From contig CAYGWD010000025.1 of the NCBI GenBank assembly GCA_964353745.1, forward strand, positions 1-12,454: a DNA stretch of 12,454 nucleotides, given 5' to 3'. The notes under the pieces are model-generated. The model was not told where the DNA came from. It saw only the letters and a list, made by a program, of their open reading frames with translations, and made no database searches. How positions within the stretch are numbered: position 1 is the stretch's first letter; each line of letters opens with the position of its first letter. The translations under genes and the position numbers were made by a program. This document shows, one piece after another, positions 1 through 6,627 of the stretch. This stretch comes from CS1-C013 sp964353745 (lineage in GTDB: Archaea; Aenigmatarchaeota; Aenigmatarchaeia; Aenigmatarchaeales; Aenigmatarchaeaceae).

Positions 1-52
1 GCTTTGCTATGAAAGAAACCTCGGAACGTAGGTTCGAATCCTGCCAGGGCTA
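1..52 (+). tRNA. 3' part of a tRNA, probably tRNA-Gln(TTG), with a possible ~10-nt intron
   Basis: The left edge cuts this gene. The T arm is clear: stem 28-32 with 40-44 and a TTCGAAT loop. The 3' acceptor strand CAGGGCT (45-51) is followed by discriminator A52, and no CCA is encoded. A 5' strand starting AGCCC, giving an A1-U72 pair, is typical of archaeal tRNA-Gln. A T-TTG string at 3-6 fits U33 plus anticodon TTG. About 10 extra bases lie between that triplet and the likely 3' anticodon stem CCTCG (19-23), which suggests a very small intron near 7-17. CTTT (2-5) can pair with AAAG (12-15) as a central helix. The boundaries and identity are uncertain because the 5' half is missing. Confidence 0.55.
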
Positions 53-74
53 CCTCGTTTTCTTAACCAAAAGA

Positions 75-82
75 TTTTTAAA
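75..82 (+). promoter_or_regulatory. TATA box of rpsL-rpsG
   Basis: The sequence TTTTTAAA lies about 34 nt before the rpsL start, the same spacing seen before most other genes in this window. It follows directly after the tRNA end, so the ribosomal genes probably have their own promoter. Confidence 0.5.
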
Positions 83-112
83 GTCTTATTTCTAAATATG
101 CAAGTGATATTC

Positions 113-535
113 ATGGGTTTGTTCAGCGGAAGAGAATTGAAGAAAAGAAAGAAAAGGTACAAGTGGAAGAAGACCAAGTTTAATGTTAGAATGCTCAATC
201 TAAAAGAGAAAAAAGATCCTTTAGAGGGAGCCCCACAGGCAAAAGGCATTGTCATCAAGAAATACGGAATAGAACAAAAGCAGCCTCACTCTGGAATCAT
301 AAAGGTAGTCAGAGTTCAGTTATTGAAAAATAAGAAAGAGATAACTGTGTTTGTTCCAAAATCTGGAAGTATTGGCTTCATAAACGAACACGACGAAGTC
401 ATCGTGGAGGGAGTTGGTGGTTCGCAGGGAGGGCCAGTAGGTTCTCAGCACGGTCTGAGATGGAAGGTTATAAAGGTTAACAAGATTCCTTTGTCAGAGC
501 TAAGAAAAGGAAAGGTCAAGAAAGAGGCTAAATAA
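113..535 (+). CDS. rpsL: Small-subunit ribosomal protein uS12 (archaeal type)
   Basis: uS12 sits at the decoding centre of the 30S subunit and influences tRNA selection and translocation. The 140-aa product has the archaeal/eukaryotic core: KEKKDPLEGAPQAKGIV (about 31-47), VRVQL, and the NEHDEV segment (91-96). I chose ATG 113 over the upstream in-frame ATG 98 because GTGAT at 104-108 is correctly spaced for it and because the archaeal protein starts MG. Two loops that are nearly invariant in the family are changed: PNSA reads PHSG (58-61) and DIPG reads SQHG (111-114). The stop codon overlaps the rpsG start by one base (TAATG), so the two are co-translated. Confidence 0.96.
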   Translation: MGLFSGRELKKRKKRYKWKKTKFNVRMLNLKEKKDPLEGAPQAKGIVIKKYGIEQKQPHSGIIKVVRVQLLKNKKEITVFVPKSGSIGFINEHDEVIVEGVGGSQGGPVGSQHGLRWKVIKVNKIPLSELRKGKVKKEAK

Positions 536-1134
536 TGTCCTTGAAGATTTTTAACAAATGGGAAACAGAAAACATTACTGTTACTGATCCTGGCTTGAAG
601 AATTACATTAATCTAAGGCCCATCGTAATACCAAGAACTTTTGGCAGGAACAGCGTCAAGCAGTTCCACAAGAGCCAGATGAGCATTGTAGAAAGACTCG
701 CCACACACATATACGTTTCCGGTCATAGGGGCAAGAAGCATACCATCACGAGCGGAAAGAATGTCGGCAAGACTTTCAAGGGTTGGAAAATAATCGAGAA
801 TGCGTTTGCAATAGTTGAAGAGAGAACGAAAAAGAACCCTGTGGAAGTTTTTGTAAAGGCTTTAGAGAATGCTGCCATAAGAGAGGAGATAACCTCTTTC
901 CAGGTTGGTGGAATAATTGTTAGAAAGGCTGTTATAACCTCGCCGCAGAGGAGAATCGACCTTGCCTTGAGATTGATAGTGCAAGGTTCTTACCAAAAGT
1001 CGTTTAACAACACGAAGAGGATGGCTGACACTTTGGCTGAAGAAATTTTTGCTGCTTACAACAACGATTCGCAGAGCTCATTCTCAATAAAAGAGAAGGA
1101 GAGAAAGGAAAGAGAGGCTGGCGGCGCAAGGTAG
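535..1134 (+). CDS. rpsG: Small-subunit ribosomal protein uS7 (archaeal type)
   Basis: uS7 nucleates assembly of the 30S head and lines the E/P-site mRNA path. The 199-aa product shows family blocks in order: the DPGLKNYINLRPI N-terminal segment, SGHRGKKH, NPVEVFVKALENAAIREE, the SPQRRIDLALR signature near residue 140, and the AEEIFAAYNNDSQS helix, followed by a charged tail. The start is fixed by the one-base TAATG overlap with rpsL. In most archaea fusA follows rpsG; here two accessory genes lie between them. No strong terminator is visible after the stop, only AT-rich sequence. Confidence 0.96.
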   Translation: MSLKIFNKWETENITVTDPGLKNYINLRPIVIPRTFGRNSVKQFHKSQMSIVERLATHIYVSGHRGKKHTITSGKNVGKTFKGWKIIENAFAIVEERTKKNPVEVFVKALENAAIREEITSFQVGGIIVRKAVITSPQRRIDLALRLIVQGSYQKSFNNTKRMADTLAEEIFAAYNNDSQSSFSIKEKERKEREAGGAR

Positions 1135-1170
1135 TTATTTTAGCTTCTAGAAATTTTAGCAAAACAATAA

Positions 1171-1178
1171 AATATAAA
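1171..1178 (+). promoter_or_regulatory. TATA box of the 133-aa gene
   Basis: AATATAAA lies about 37 nt before ATG 1212, and a GTGAT Shine-Dalgarno site sits at 1204-1208. This arrangement repeats before other genes here, so the accessory gene probably has its own promoter. Confidence 0.45.
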
Positions 1179-1211
1179 AAGCTTCTATTTTAATTATTAA
1201 TTAGTGATAAA

Positions 1212-1613
1212 ATGAAGATACCTAAAGCTGACAAGATAGGAGGGGAACTGAAAAGATTAGGATATGTTAGTTTAGGAAAAAGATACCTACAAACTGGCAA
1301 TAATTGTTTTGATATATCATGTTATTTAGCTGATAAATTTGGATATTGGCATCCAGAAAACAAAGCACGACTGGGTGAAATAATATCTGAACACAAGACA
1401 AGAAAAAACTGGGGCGGAAATCCTTTGCCTACAGAAAAACTAACAGAGGCATGCTTGGTTATCCGTGAGCCTGATTATTTGAACGGATTTTCAAAAGACG
1501 TCCATGTAGCTTTTGAGCTTCTAGGGAAAGAATTTAACTATGGTCCAGGAACAAGAGATGGCTTTCCCGTATTGACGCGCATATATGTCAGGAAAGTTCA
1601 AGATAAAAATTAG
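1212..1613 (+). CDS. Hypothetical protein, 133 aa
   Basis: I do not recognise the family. The start is supported by GTGAT at 1204-1208 and a TATA-like site upstream. The protein has no signal peptide or membrane segment. It contains a GNNC segment (Cys32) that begins a likely helix (FDISCYLADKF), two further cysteines (37 and 81), and a C-terminal block with His98 and Asn109 followed by a beta-like IYVRK end. A Cys at a helix start followed later by His and Asn/Asp is the order found in papain-like folds such as NlpC and transglutaminase-like proteins. That resemblance is only a guess from motif order. The gene lies with the following endonuclease gene inside the str cluster, a place usually free of accessory genes. 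Confidence 0.8.
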   Translation: MKIPKADKIGGELKRLGYVSLGKRYLQTGNNCFDISCYLADKFGYWHPENKARLGEIISEHKTRKNWGGNPLPTEKLTEACLVIREPDYLNGFSKDVHVAFELLGKEFNYGPGTRDGFPVLTRIYVRKVQDKN

Positions 1614-1664
1614 TTTAACAGAAGAAATCTATTGAAGTTCGAGAATAATTCAAATTCCAAAACC

Positions 1665-1673
1665 TTTATATAT
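1665..1673 (+). promoter_or_regulatory. TATA box of the endonuclease-fusA unit
   Basis: TTTATATAT lies about 50 nt before ATG 1723. No other TATA-like box with good spacing is evident before fusA, so this promoter may also drive EF-2 expression. Confidence 0.45.
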
Positions 1674-1722
1674 CTTCTCTTCAATTAATTCAAATTGCGA
1701 TGAAAATTGAAGTGTGGTAGTT

Positions 1723-2943
1723 ATGAATAGAGGAATGGCAATAGATTTGTTTGAATTAACCGATAAGAACGATATAAAATTCAGGGCAAACAATCCAGTA
1801 AGAGAATCTGTTAAAACCTTAATTTTTAAAATAAAAAATGAAAACAAATTGTCTTGGAAAGATACAGCCAAGCGTTTTGGAATAACATATGAAACTCTTT
1901 GGGATTACATGAATAGAAGCACAAACATTCCCTTAATTTTCATAAAGAATATTTCTTCTTACCTAAATGAAGAAGAAAAAATTAAGATTCAAAGTAATAT
2001 AAGCGAACTTACATATGGAAGATTTTCCAGCTTTAGAAAAGTTACAATACCCAAAATGATTTCTTTAGAAATGGTTAAAATTGCAGGAGCCATAATATCG
2101 GATGGATACTTGCAGGAAAAGACGAAGCTTTTTAACTCGGGAAGATATGATCAAATATCAAGGATTGTTATAAGAGATCAAAATGAAGATGCAATTAGCT
2201 TATGTTGCCGATGGTTTAACAAGACATTTAATATAGATATTAAAGCAAGAAAAGGTAAAAATCATTGGTACATTTCATTTGGCAATAAAATAATATTCAG
2301 ATATTTTTCCAAAATATTTAATATTCCCGTAGGTGAGAAGTCTTCAATAGTTCGCGTACCTGAAATTGTAAATAGAAACACTGAATTCAAAAAATCCTTT
2401 GTACAAAGTGTTTTTCTTTTTGAAGGAGGCATAGACCATAGAACCGGATATGCCGAGATAGGGTCAAAAAGTAGAGAGCTCATATATGGATTAGCTGGCA
2501 TATTAACCGAGTTCGGTTTAAAACCTGATTTTGTTAGCAAATATGAGGACAGAAATGGTTGGAAACTTAGAATAAGAAACAAGAGTAAACTTTCAAAATT
2601 TTTAGATATGTTCTGCGAGAGAGGAACAATGAAATATAGACAGCTAAAATTTCACTTGAAAGCTGGAAAGAAGAATCTAAATAAAATAAATAGCGAGATT
2701 GATGTGTTATTTCCAAGAACAAGAAAAAATACCATAAACTATAGAGATGTAATAAATAGCATTCAAAAACTTGAAAACTCTAATATAGAGCCTACCTTTA
2801 AAAACGTTAAGATAGAATTAAATAGAGAAAAAACAGTAGTTTATGAATATTTAAGAAAATTAGAAACATTAGGTTTATTGAAGTCAAATAAAATAGGTTT
2901 AATAAAAGTATGGGGTACTAACAAGGGGGTGCAACATGCCTAA
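1723..2943 (+). CDS. LAGLIDADG homing-endonuclease-like protein with N- and C-terminal HTH regions
   Basis: This 406-aa protein has two LAGLIDADG-type helices: IAGAIISDGYL (about 120-130, acidic Asp127) and FVQSVFLFEGGI (about 226-237, acidic Glu234). The spacing is that of a single-chain enzyme, and the segment IPVGEKSSIVRVPEIV between them is typical of the DOD/LAGLIDADG_3 group. An N-terminal region around 40-70 (WKDTAKRFGITYETLWDYM) reads as a helix-turn-helix. The C-terminal 60 residues resemble a winged helix. I prefer ATG 1723 over the in-frame GTG 1714 because the GTGGT there fits as the ribosome site. Such enzymes cut long DNA sites and spread introns or inteins. This one is free-standing, ends 8 nt inside fusA, and lies just before two introns. 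Its AT-rich codon use differs from neighbouring ribosomal genes, which suggests acquisition. A regulatory, non-cutting role is possible. Confidence 0.85.
   Translation: MNRGMAIDLFELTDKNDIKFRANNPVRESVKTLIFKIKNENKLSWKDTAKRFGITYETLWDYMNRSTNIPLIFIKNISSYLNEEEKIKIQSNISELTYGRFSSFRKVTIPKMISLEMVKIAGAIISDGYLQEKTKLFNSGRYDQISRIVIRDQNEDAISLCCRWFNKTFNIDIKARKGKNHWYISFGNKIIFRYFSKIFNIPVGEKSSIVRVPEIVNRNTEFKKSFVQSVFLFEGGIDHRTGYAEIGSKSRELIYGLAGILTEFGLKPDFVSKYEDRNGWKLRIRNKSKLSKFLDMFCERGTMKYRQLKFHLKAGKKNLNKINSEIDVLFPRTRKNTINYRDVINSIQKLENSNIEPTFKNVKIELNREKTVVYEYLRKLETLGLLKSNKIGLIKVWGTNKGVQHA
2925..2931 (+). promoter_or_regulatory. Strong Shine-Dalgarno site that sets the fusA start
   Basis: GGGGGTG lies four bases before ATG 2936, inside the last codons of the endonuclease gene. 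It is the strongest ribosome site in the area and marks the true EF-2 start. The internal ATG 3087 has no such site. Confidence 0.75.
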
Positions 2944-5186
2944 AGAAGAGCACAGTGAAAAAATAGAAGAACTTATGATTAATCAGAAGAACATAAGAAA
3001 CATCGGTATCGTGTCGCATAATCTTTAAGCAATGGTTTAAAGATGCGAAAATACATCACGGTAAAATTCTATAGGTTCTCTATAGGATGCCGATAACGAC
3101 ATTGACCGATAATCTAGCTGCAGCAGCAGGCTTGATGGCTAGAGACCTTGTTGGAGATAGGATGTTGACTTGGGTGGACGACCAGGAAAGAGAAAGATTA
3201 ATGACTATATACGGCGCAACAGTTACAATGCCGCACGATTATGAAGGAGAAAAATATCTGATAAACTTGTTAGACACGCCAGGCCACGTTGACTTTGGGG
3301 CTGACGTCACACAGGCTATGAGAGCCGTAGACGGAGCCGTGGTTTTGTGTTGCGCAGTAGAGGGTATAATGCCTCAAACAGAAACTGTTCTAAGGCAAGC
3401 TTTAGCAGAGAGGGTAAAACCTATTCTATTCATTAATAAGGTTGACAGGGCAATACGTGAATTAAAACTGACGCCTGAACAACTGCAAAAAAGATTAGCG
3501 AACATCGTGGTCGAAGTAAACAAGTTCATTCAAAAATATGTTGAACCAAAGTTTGCAAAGGCTTGGGTCGTGAAAGTTGAGGACGGCTCTGTCGCGTTTG
3601 GCTCTGCTTTGAAAAAATGGGCAATCTCCGTCCCGTTCATGAAGAGGACAGGAGTAACGTTCAAGGATATAATCGATTTTTGCTCGCAGGAAAAGGATGA
3701 AGAATTATCAAACAAGGCACCGATGAACATAGTTGTTCTGGATATGGTCATCAAGCACCTGCCGAATCCAATAGAAGCTCAGGCTTATAGAATAGGAAGG
3801 ATATGGAAGGGTGACGTTGAATCGGACATTGGCAAGCAACTGTTATCATGCGATGCGAACGGAAAGCTAGCGGCGGTTATAACTAAAATTACTTATGATG
3901 TTCATGCTGGCATGATATCGACTGTAAGAATATTCTCTGGCAAGATATCCAAGGGAGAGGACATTGTTATTGCCGATACCGGAAGATATATTAAAGTGCA
4001 ACAGGTCACAACCTTCATCGCGTTGAAAAGGTTTCCAGTGGATTATGCTCTTGCAGGAAACGTTGTTGGTTTGGTCGGATTGACAGATGTTTCTGTCGGC
4101 CAGACTTTGACAGAACCAAACGTTGACTTGGACACATTCAAGGCAATAAAACACATTTTCGAGCCAGTTGTTACCAAATCTATTGAACCAAAGTATCCTC
4201 AAGATTTGCCAAAGTTAATAGAAATTCTTAAGACATTGAGCAGAGAAGATACAACATTAAAGGTCCAAATAAATCCTGAGACCGGAGAGACTTTGGTTTC
4301 TGGTTTGGGCGAGTTGCACTTGGATGCAAAGGTTGAGAGAAAGATAAGAGAGAAAGGCGTAGAGATTATAGCTTCGCCGCCAATAGTCGTTTACAGGGAA
4401 AGTATTTTTGGCAAGTCTCCTGAAATAGAAGGCAAGTCGCCAAACAAACACAATAAATTCTATATATCCGTTGAGTCAGTTCCTCCTGAGATTTACAAGG
4501 CAATGACCGAGGGCGAAATAAGGGACGGAATAATAAAAGGAAAGAACTTGGAAATGAGAAAGAGGCTGGGAGAGTTGGGAATGGAAAAGGAGGATGCAAA
4601 GAAAATACTATTAATTTATAATCACTGCATGCTTATAGACAACACAAAAGGTATTCAGTATTTGAACGAGGCAATGGAAGATATACAGACGGCATTCACG
4701 GATGTAATGGAGCAAGGACCTCTAGCAAAGGAACCTTGTTCTGCGGTTATCGTCAGGTTGCATGACGCAGAGCTGCATGAGGATGCTGTCCACAGAGGGC
4801 CTGCACAGATTATTCCTGCCATTCGTTTCCCAATAAATCAGGGCATGATTAAGGCTGGAGTCAGTTTCTTAGAGCCAAAGCAGATAATAAGGATCGACAC
4901 TCCTCAGGACTATATAGGAAATGTTACAGCAGAGGTCGGGAACAGGAGAGGGGAGATACTGAACGTTGAGCAGGAAGAGAACACATCGATTGTTACAGCC
5001 AAGGTTCCTGTCGCAGAGATGTTCGGTTTCGAGGGAGCTTTGAAATCTGCCACAGCAGGAAAAGGTTTCCAGTCCTTGATGGACGTAGTGTTCGAGAAAA
5101 TACCAAACGACTTGAGAGACCAAATAGCTTTGAGAATCAGAGAAAGAAAAGGCTTGACAAAAGAAATTCCAAAGGCAGAAGTGTAA
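2936..5186 (+). CDS. fusA: Translation elongation factor EF-2, spliced from three exons
   Basis: EF-2 is the GTPase that drives translocation. The coding sequence is join(2936-3019, 3051-3064, 3095-5186): 2190 nt, 729 aa, a normal archaeal length. Exon 1 encodes the usual N-terminus ending NIGIVSH, the 14-nt exon 2 plus one base gives IHHGK, and exon 3 continues TTLTDNL. Motifs in the spliced protein: P-loop 28-35, switch I 62-71, DTPGH 93-97, NKVD 147-150, SALK 203-206, SPNKHNKFYI in domain IV, and the diphthamide His near 599 in VHRGPAQ. Without splicing, translation stops at TAA 3026-3028 after 30 residues. Oddities: P-loop Asp is His30, and RGIT in switch I reads RLMT. The start overlaps the endonuclease gene by 8 nt. 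Translation from ATG 3087 would lack the P-loop and is unlikely to be functional. Confidence 0.93.
3020..3050 (+). other. BHB micro-intron 1 in fusA (31 nt)
   Basis: The intron helix pairs 3021-3029 with 3036-3044 (9 bp, the last G-U; 6-nt loop). The central helix pairs exon TCGC 3014-3017 with GCGA 3045-3048, a perfect 4 bp. The bulges are ATA 3018-3020 and AAA 3049-3051, and three more pairs (3011-3013 with 3052-3054) form the exon helix. Canonical cleavage after the second base of each bulge removes 3020-3050. The junction falls between His28 and Ile29 codons of EF-2 and keeps frame with the 14-nt exon. The expected processing enzymes are the archaeal tRNA-splicing endonuclease and RtcB-type ligase. 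Confidence 0.9.
3065..3094 (+). other. BHB micro-intron 2 in fusA (30 nt)
   Basis: The intron helix pairs 3066-3074 with 3080-3088 (9 bp including one G-U; 5-nt loop). The central helix pairs CGGT 3059-3062 with GCCG 3089-3092. The bulges are AAA 3063-3065 and ATA 3093-3095. Canonical cleavage after the second bulge base removes 3065-3094 and joins AA to A, rebuilding the invariant P-loop lysine codon. A contiguous exon helix is weak here. TGTCG 3012-3016 is complementary to CGACA 3097-3101 and could supply one across the short exon once intron 1 is gone. Confidence 0.9.
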
Positions 5187-5194
5187 TCATAACA

Positions 5195-5203
5195 TTTAAA
5201 TAT
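5195..5203 (+). promoter_or_regulatory. TATA box of tuf
   Basis: TTTAAATAT lies about 35 nt before ATG 5234, and GGTGAT at 5225-5230 is a full-length Shine-Dalgarno site. EF-1A therefore appears to have its own promoter, independent of fusA. Confidence 0.6.
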
Positions 5204-5233
5204 CTTGCATATTAATGATAAAAAGGTGATTTA

Positions 5234-6526
5234 ATGGTTACAAAACCGCACTTGAATTTAGTAACAGTTGGTCACGTAGACCAAGGAAAATCTACTCTAG
5301 TAGGTAGATTGTTATATGATACTGGTAATGTTTCAGAAGGAGAAATGAGAAAATTAAAAGAATTAGCAACAGAATTGAAAAAAGAAACATTCGAATTCGC
5401 ATTCGTTATGGACCAATTAAAAGAAGAGAGAGAAAGAGGGGTTACCATAGACGTAATGCACAAGAGGTTTGATACTCCAAAATATTATTTCACAATTATA
5501 GACGCACCAGGACACAGGGACTTTGTAAAGAACATGATAACAGGTGCCTCACAGGCAGACGCTGCCTTGTTGGTCGTTTCTGCAAAGCCAGGAGAGACCG
5601 AGGCGGGAATTGGTGCAACAGGACAGGCAAGAGAGCACATATTCTTATTAAAGGTTCTAGGTGTACAACAAATAATAGTTGTTTTAAACAAAATGGATTC
5701 TGCTAACTATGATGAGGCAAGATTCAACAAAGTCAAGGAAGAGGTAGGAAAACTTCTGAAGACCGTTGGTTACGATACAAACAAAATATTATTCGTACCA
5801 ACATCAGCATGGGAAGGGGAGAACGTTGCGAAGAAATTGGGAAAGATGAAATGGTACACAGGACCAACACTGCTCGAAGCTTTGGACACTTTTGTTATAC
5901 CTCCAAAACCAGTTGACAAACCATTAAGATTACCTGTTCAAGATGTTTACACTATAACGGGAATAGGAACAGTTCCTGTCGGAAGAATAGAGACAGGCGT
6001 TTTGAAGACAGGAGACAATGTAATATTCATGCCATCTGGTGCAAAGGGAGAGGTTAAATCGATAGAGATGCACCACGAGCAGATTGCAAAAGCAGAGCCA
6101 GGAGACAATGTAGGTTTCTCTGTTAGAGGTGTGAACAAGACTGATATTAAAAGGGGAGATGTTGCAGGTTCTATATCGAACCCGCCAACAGTCGCAAAAG
6201 AATTCACAGCGCAGATAATCGTGTTGTATCATCCCAATGTCATAACAAAGGGTTACACGCCGGTATTCCATTGCCACACATCACAGACAGCCTGCAAGAT
6301 AATAGAGATAACAAAGAAGATTGATCCAAAGACAGGCACGACATTGCAAGAGAACCCAGACTTTATAAAAACAGGAGACGCGGCAATCATAAAATGCGTA
6401 CCATCAAAGCCTTTGGTGATAGAAACTTCAAAGACTTTCCCAGAGTTGGCAAGGTTCGCCATAAGGGACATGGGTCAAACTGTTGCGGCAGGAGTCTGCT
6501 TAGAGGTAGTTCCTGCAACAAAATAA
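5234..6526 (+). CDS. tuf: Translation elongation factor EF-1A (aEF1A/EF-Tu)
   Basis: EF-1A delivers aminoacyl-tRNA to the ribosomal A site as a GTP complex. The 430-aa product is full length. Its G domain carries GHVDQGKS (13-20), ERGVTID in switch I (67-73), DAPGH (90-94), NKMD (152-155) and SAW (191-193). Beta-barrel domains 2 and 3 follow, with the GIGTVPVGRIETGVL and PNVITKGYTPVFHCHT blocks. The P-loop His common in archaeal EF-1A (VDHGK) is Gln here; eukaryotes have Ser at this site, so the change is tolerable. The start is fixed by GGTGAT five bases upstream. T-rich sequence after the stop may end the transcript. Confidence 0.97.
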   Translation: MVTKPHLNLVTVGHVDQGKSTLVGRLLYDTGNVSEGEMRKLKELATELKKETFEFAFVMDQLKEERERGVTIDVMHKRFDTPKYYFTIIDAPGHRDFVKNMITGASQADAALLVVSAKPGETEAGIGATGQAREHIFLLKVLGVQQIIVVLNKMDSANYDEARFNKVKEEVGKLLKTVGYDTNKILFVPTSAWEGENVAKKLGKMKWYTGPTLLEALDTFVIPPKPVDKPLRLPVQDVYTITGIGTVPVGRIETGVLKTGDNVIFMPSGAKGEVKSIEMHHEQIAKAEPGDNVGFSVRGVNKTDIKRGDVAGSISNPPTVAKEFTAQIIVLYHPNVITKGYTPVFHCHTSQTACKIIEITKKIDPKTGTTLQENPDFIKTGDAAIIKCVPSKPLVIETSKTFPELARFAIRDMGQTVAAGVCLEVVPATK

Positions 6527-6548
6527 TTTTGATTCTATTTATTTTTAA
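6527..6548 (+). terminator. Possible oligo-T terminator after tuf
   Basis: Right after the stop come TTTT, CTATTT and ATTTTTA runs. Archaeal RNA polymerase can end on such T-rich stretches without a hairpin. The evidence is composition only. Confidence 0.35.
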
Positions 6549-6579
6549 TAATTAGCTTTAGCTATAGAAAAGAACATTA

Positions 6580-6588
6580 TTTAAATAC
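6580..6588 (+). promoter_or_regulatory. TATA box of rpsJ
   Basis: TTTAAATAC lies about 44 nt before the rpsJ start, with GGTGA at 6617-6621 as the ribosome site. Confidence 0.5.
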
Positions 6589-6627
6589 TTTAGGTAATAG
6601 TAATAGAATATAAAATGGTGAAATGGA

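Noticed and set aside
7..258. Minus-strand open frame across the tRNA and rpsL
   Set aside because: It is antisense to a tRNA and to a conserved ribosomal gene and shows no protein family.
3069..3086. CTATAGG direct repeat as a regulatory or transposon repeat
   Set aside because: CTATAG is self-complementary, and the two copies form the core of the intron 2 helix, which explains them.
3020..3094. Group I or group II intron, or intein
   Set aside because: Segments of 30-31 nt are far too short for ribozyme introns, and they contain stop and frame changes that exclude an intein.
2936..3107. fusA as a frameshifted pseudogene or programmed frameshift
   Set aside because: Two separate extra segments with stops cannot be bypassed by one frameshift, the rest of the gene is intact, and both segments fold as canonical splice substrates.
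3087..5186. EF-2 as a 699-aa protein starting at ATG 3087
   Set aside because: It would lack the P-loop lysine and has no ribosome site; the missing N-terminus is encoded just upstream and is recovered exactly by BHB splicing.
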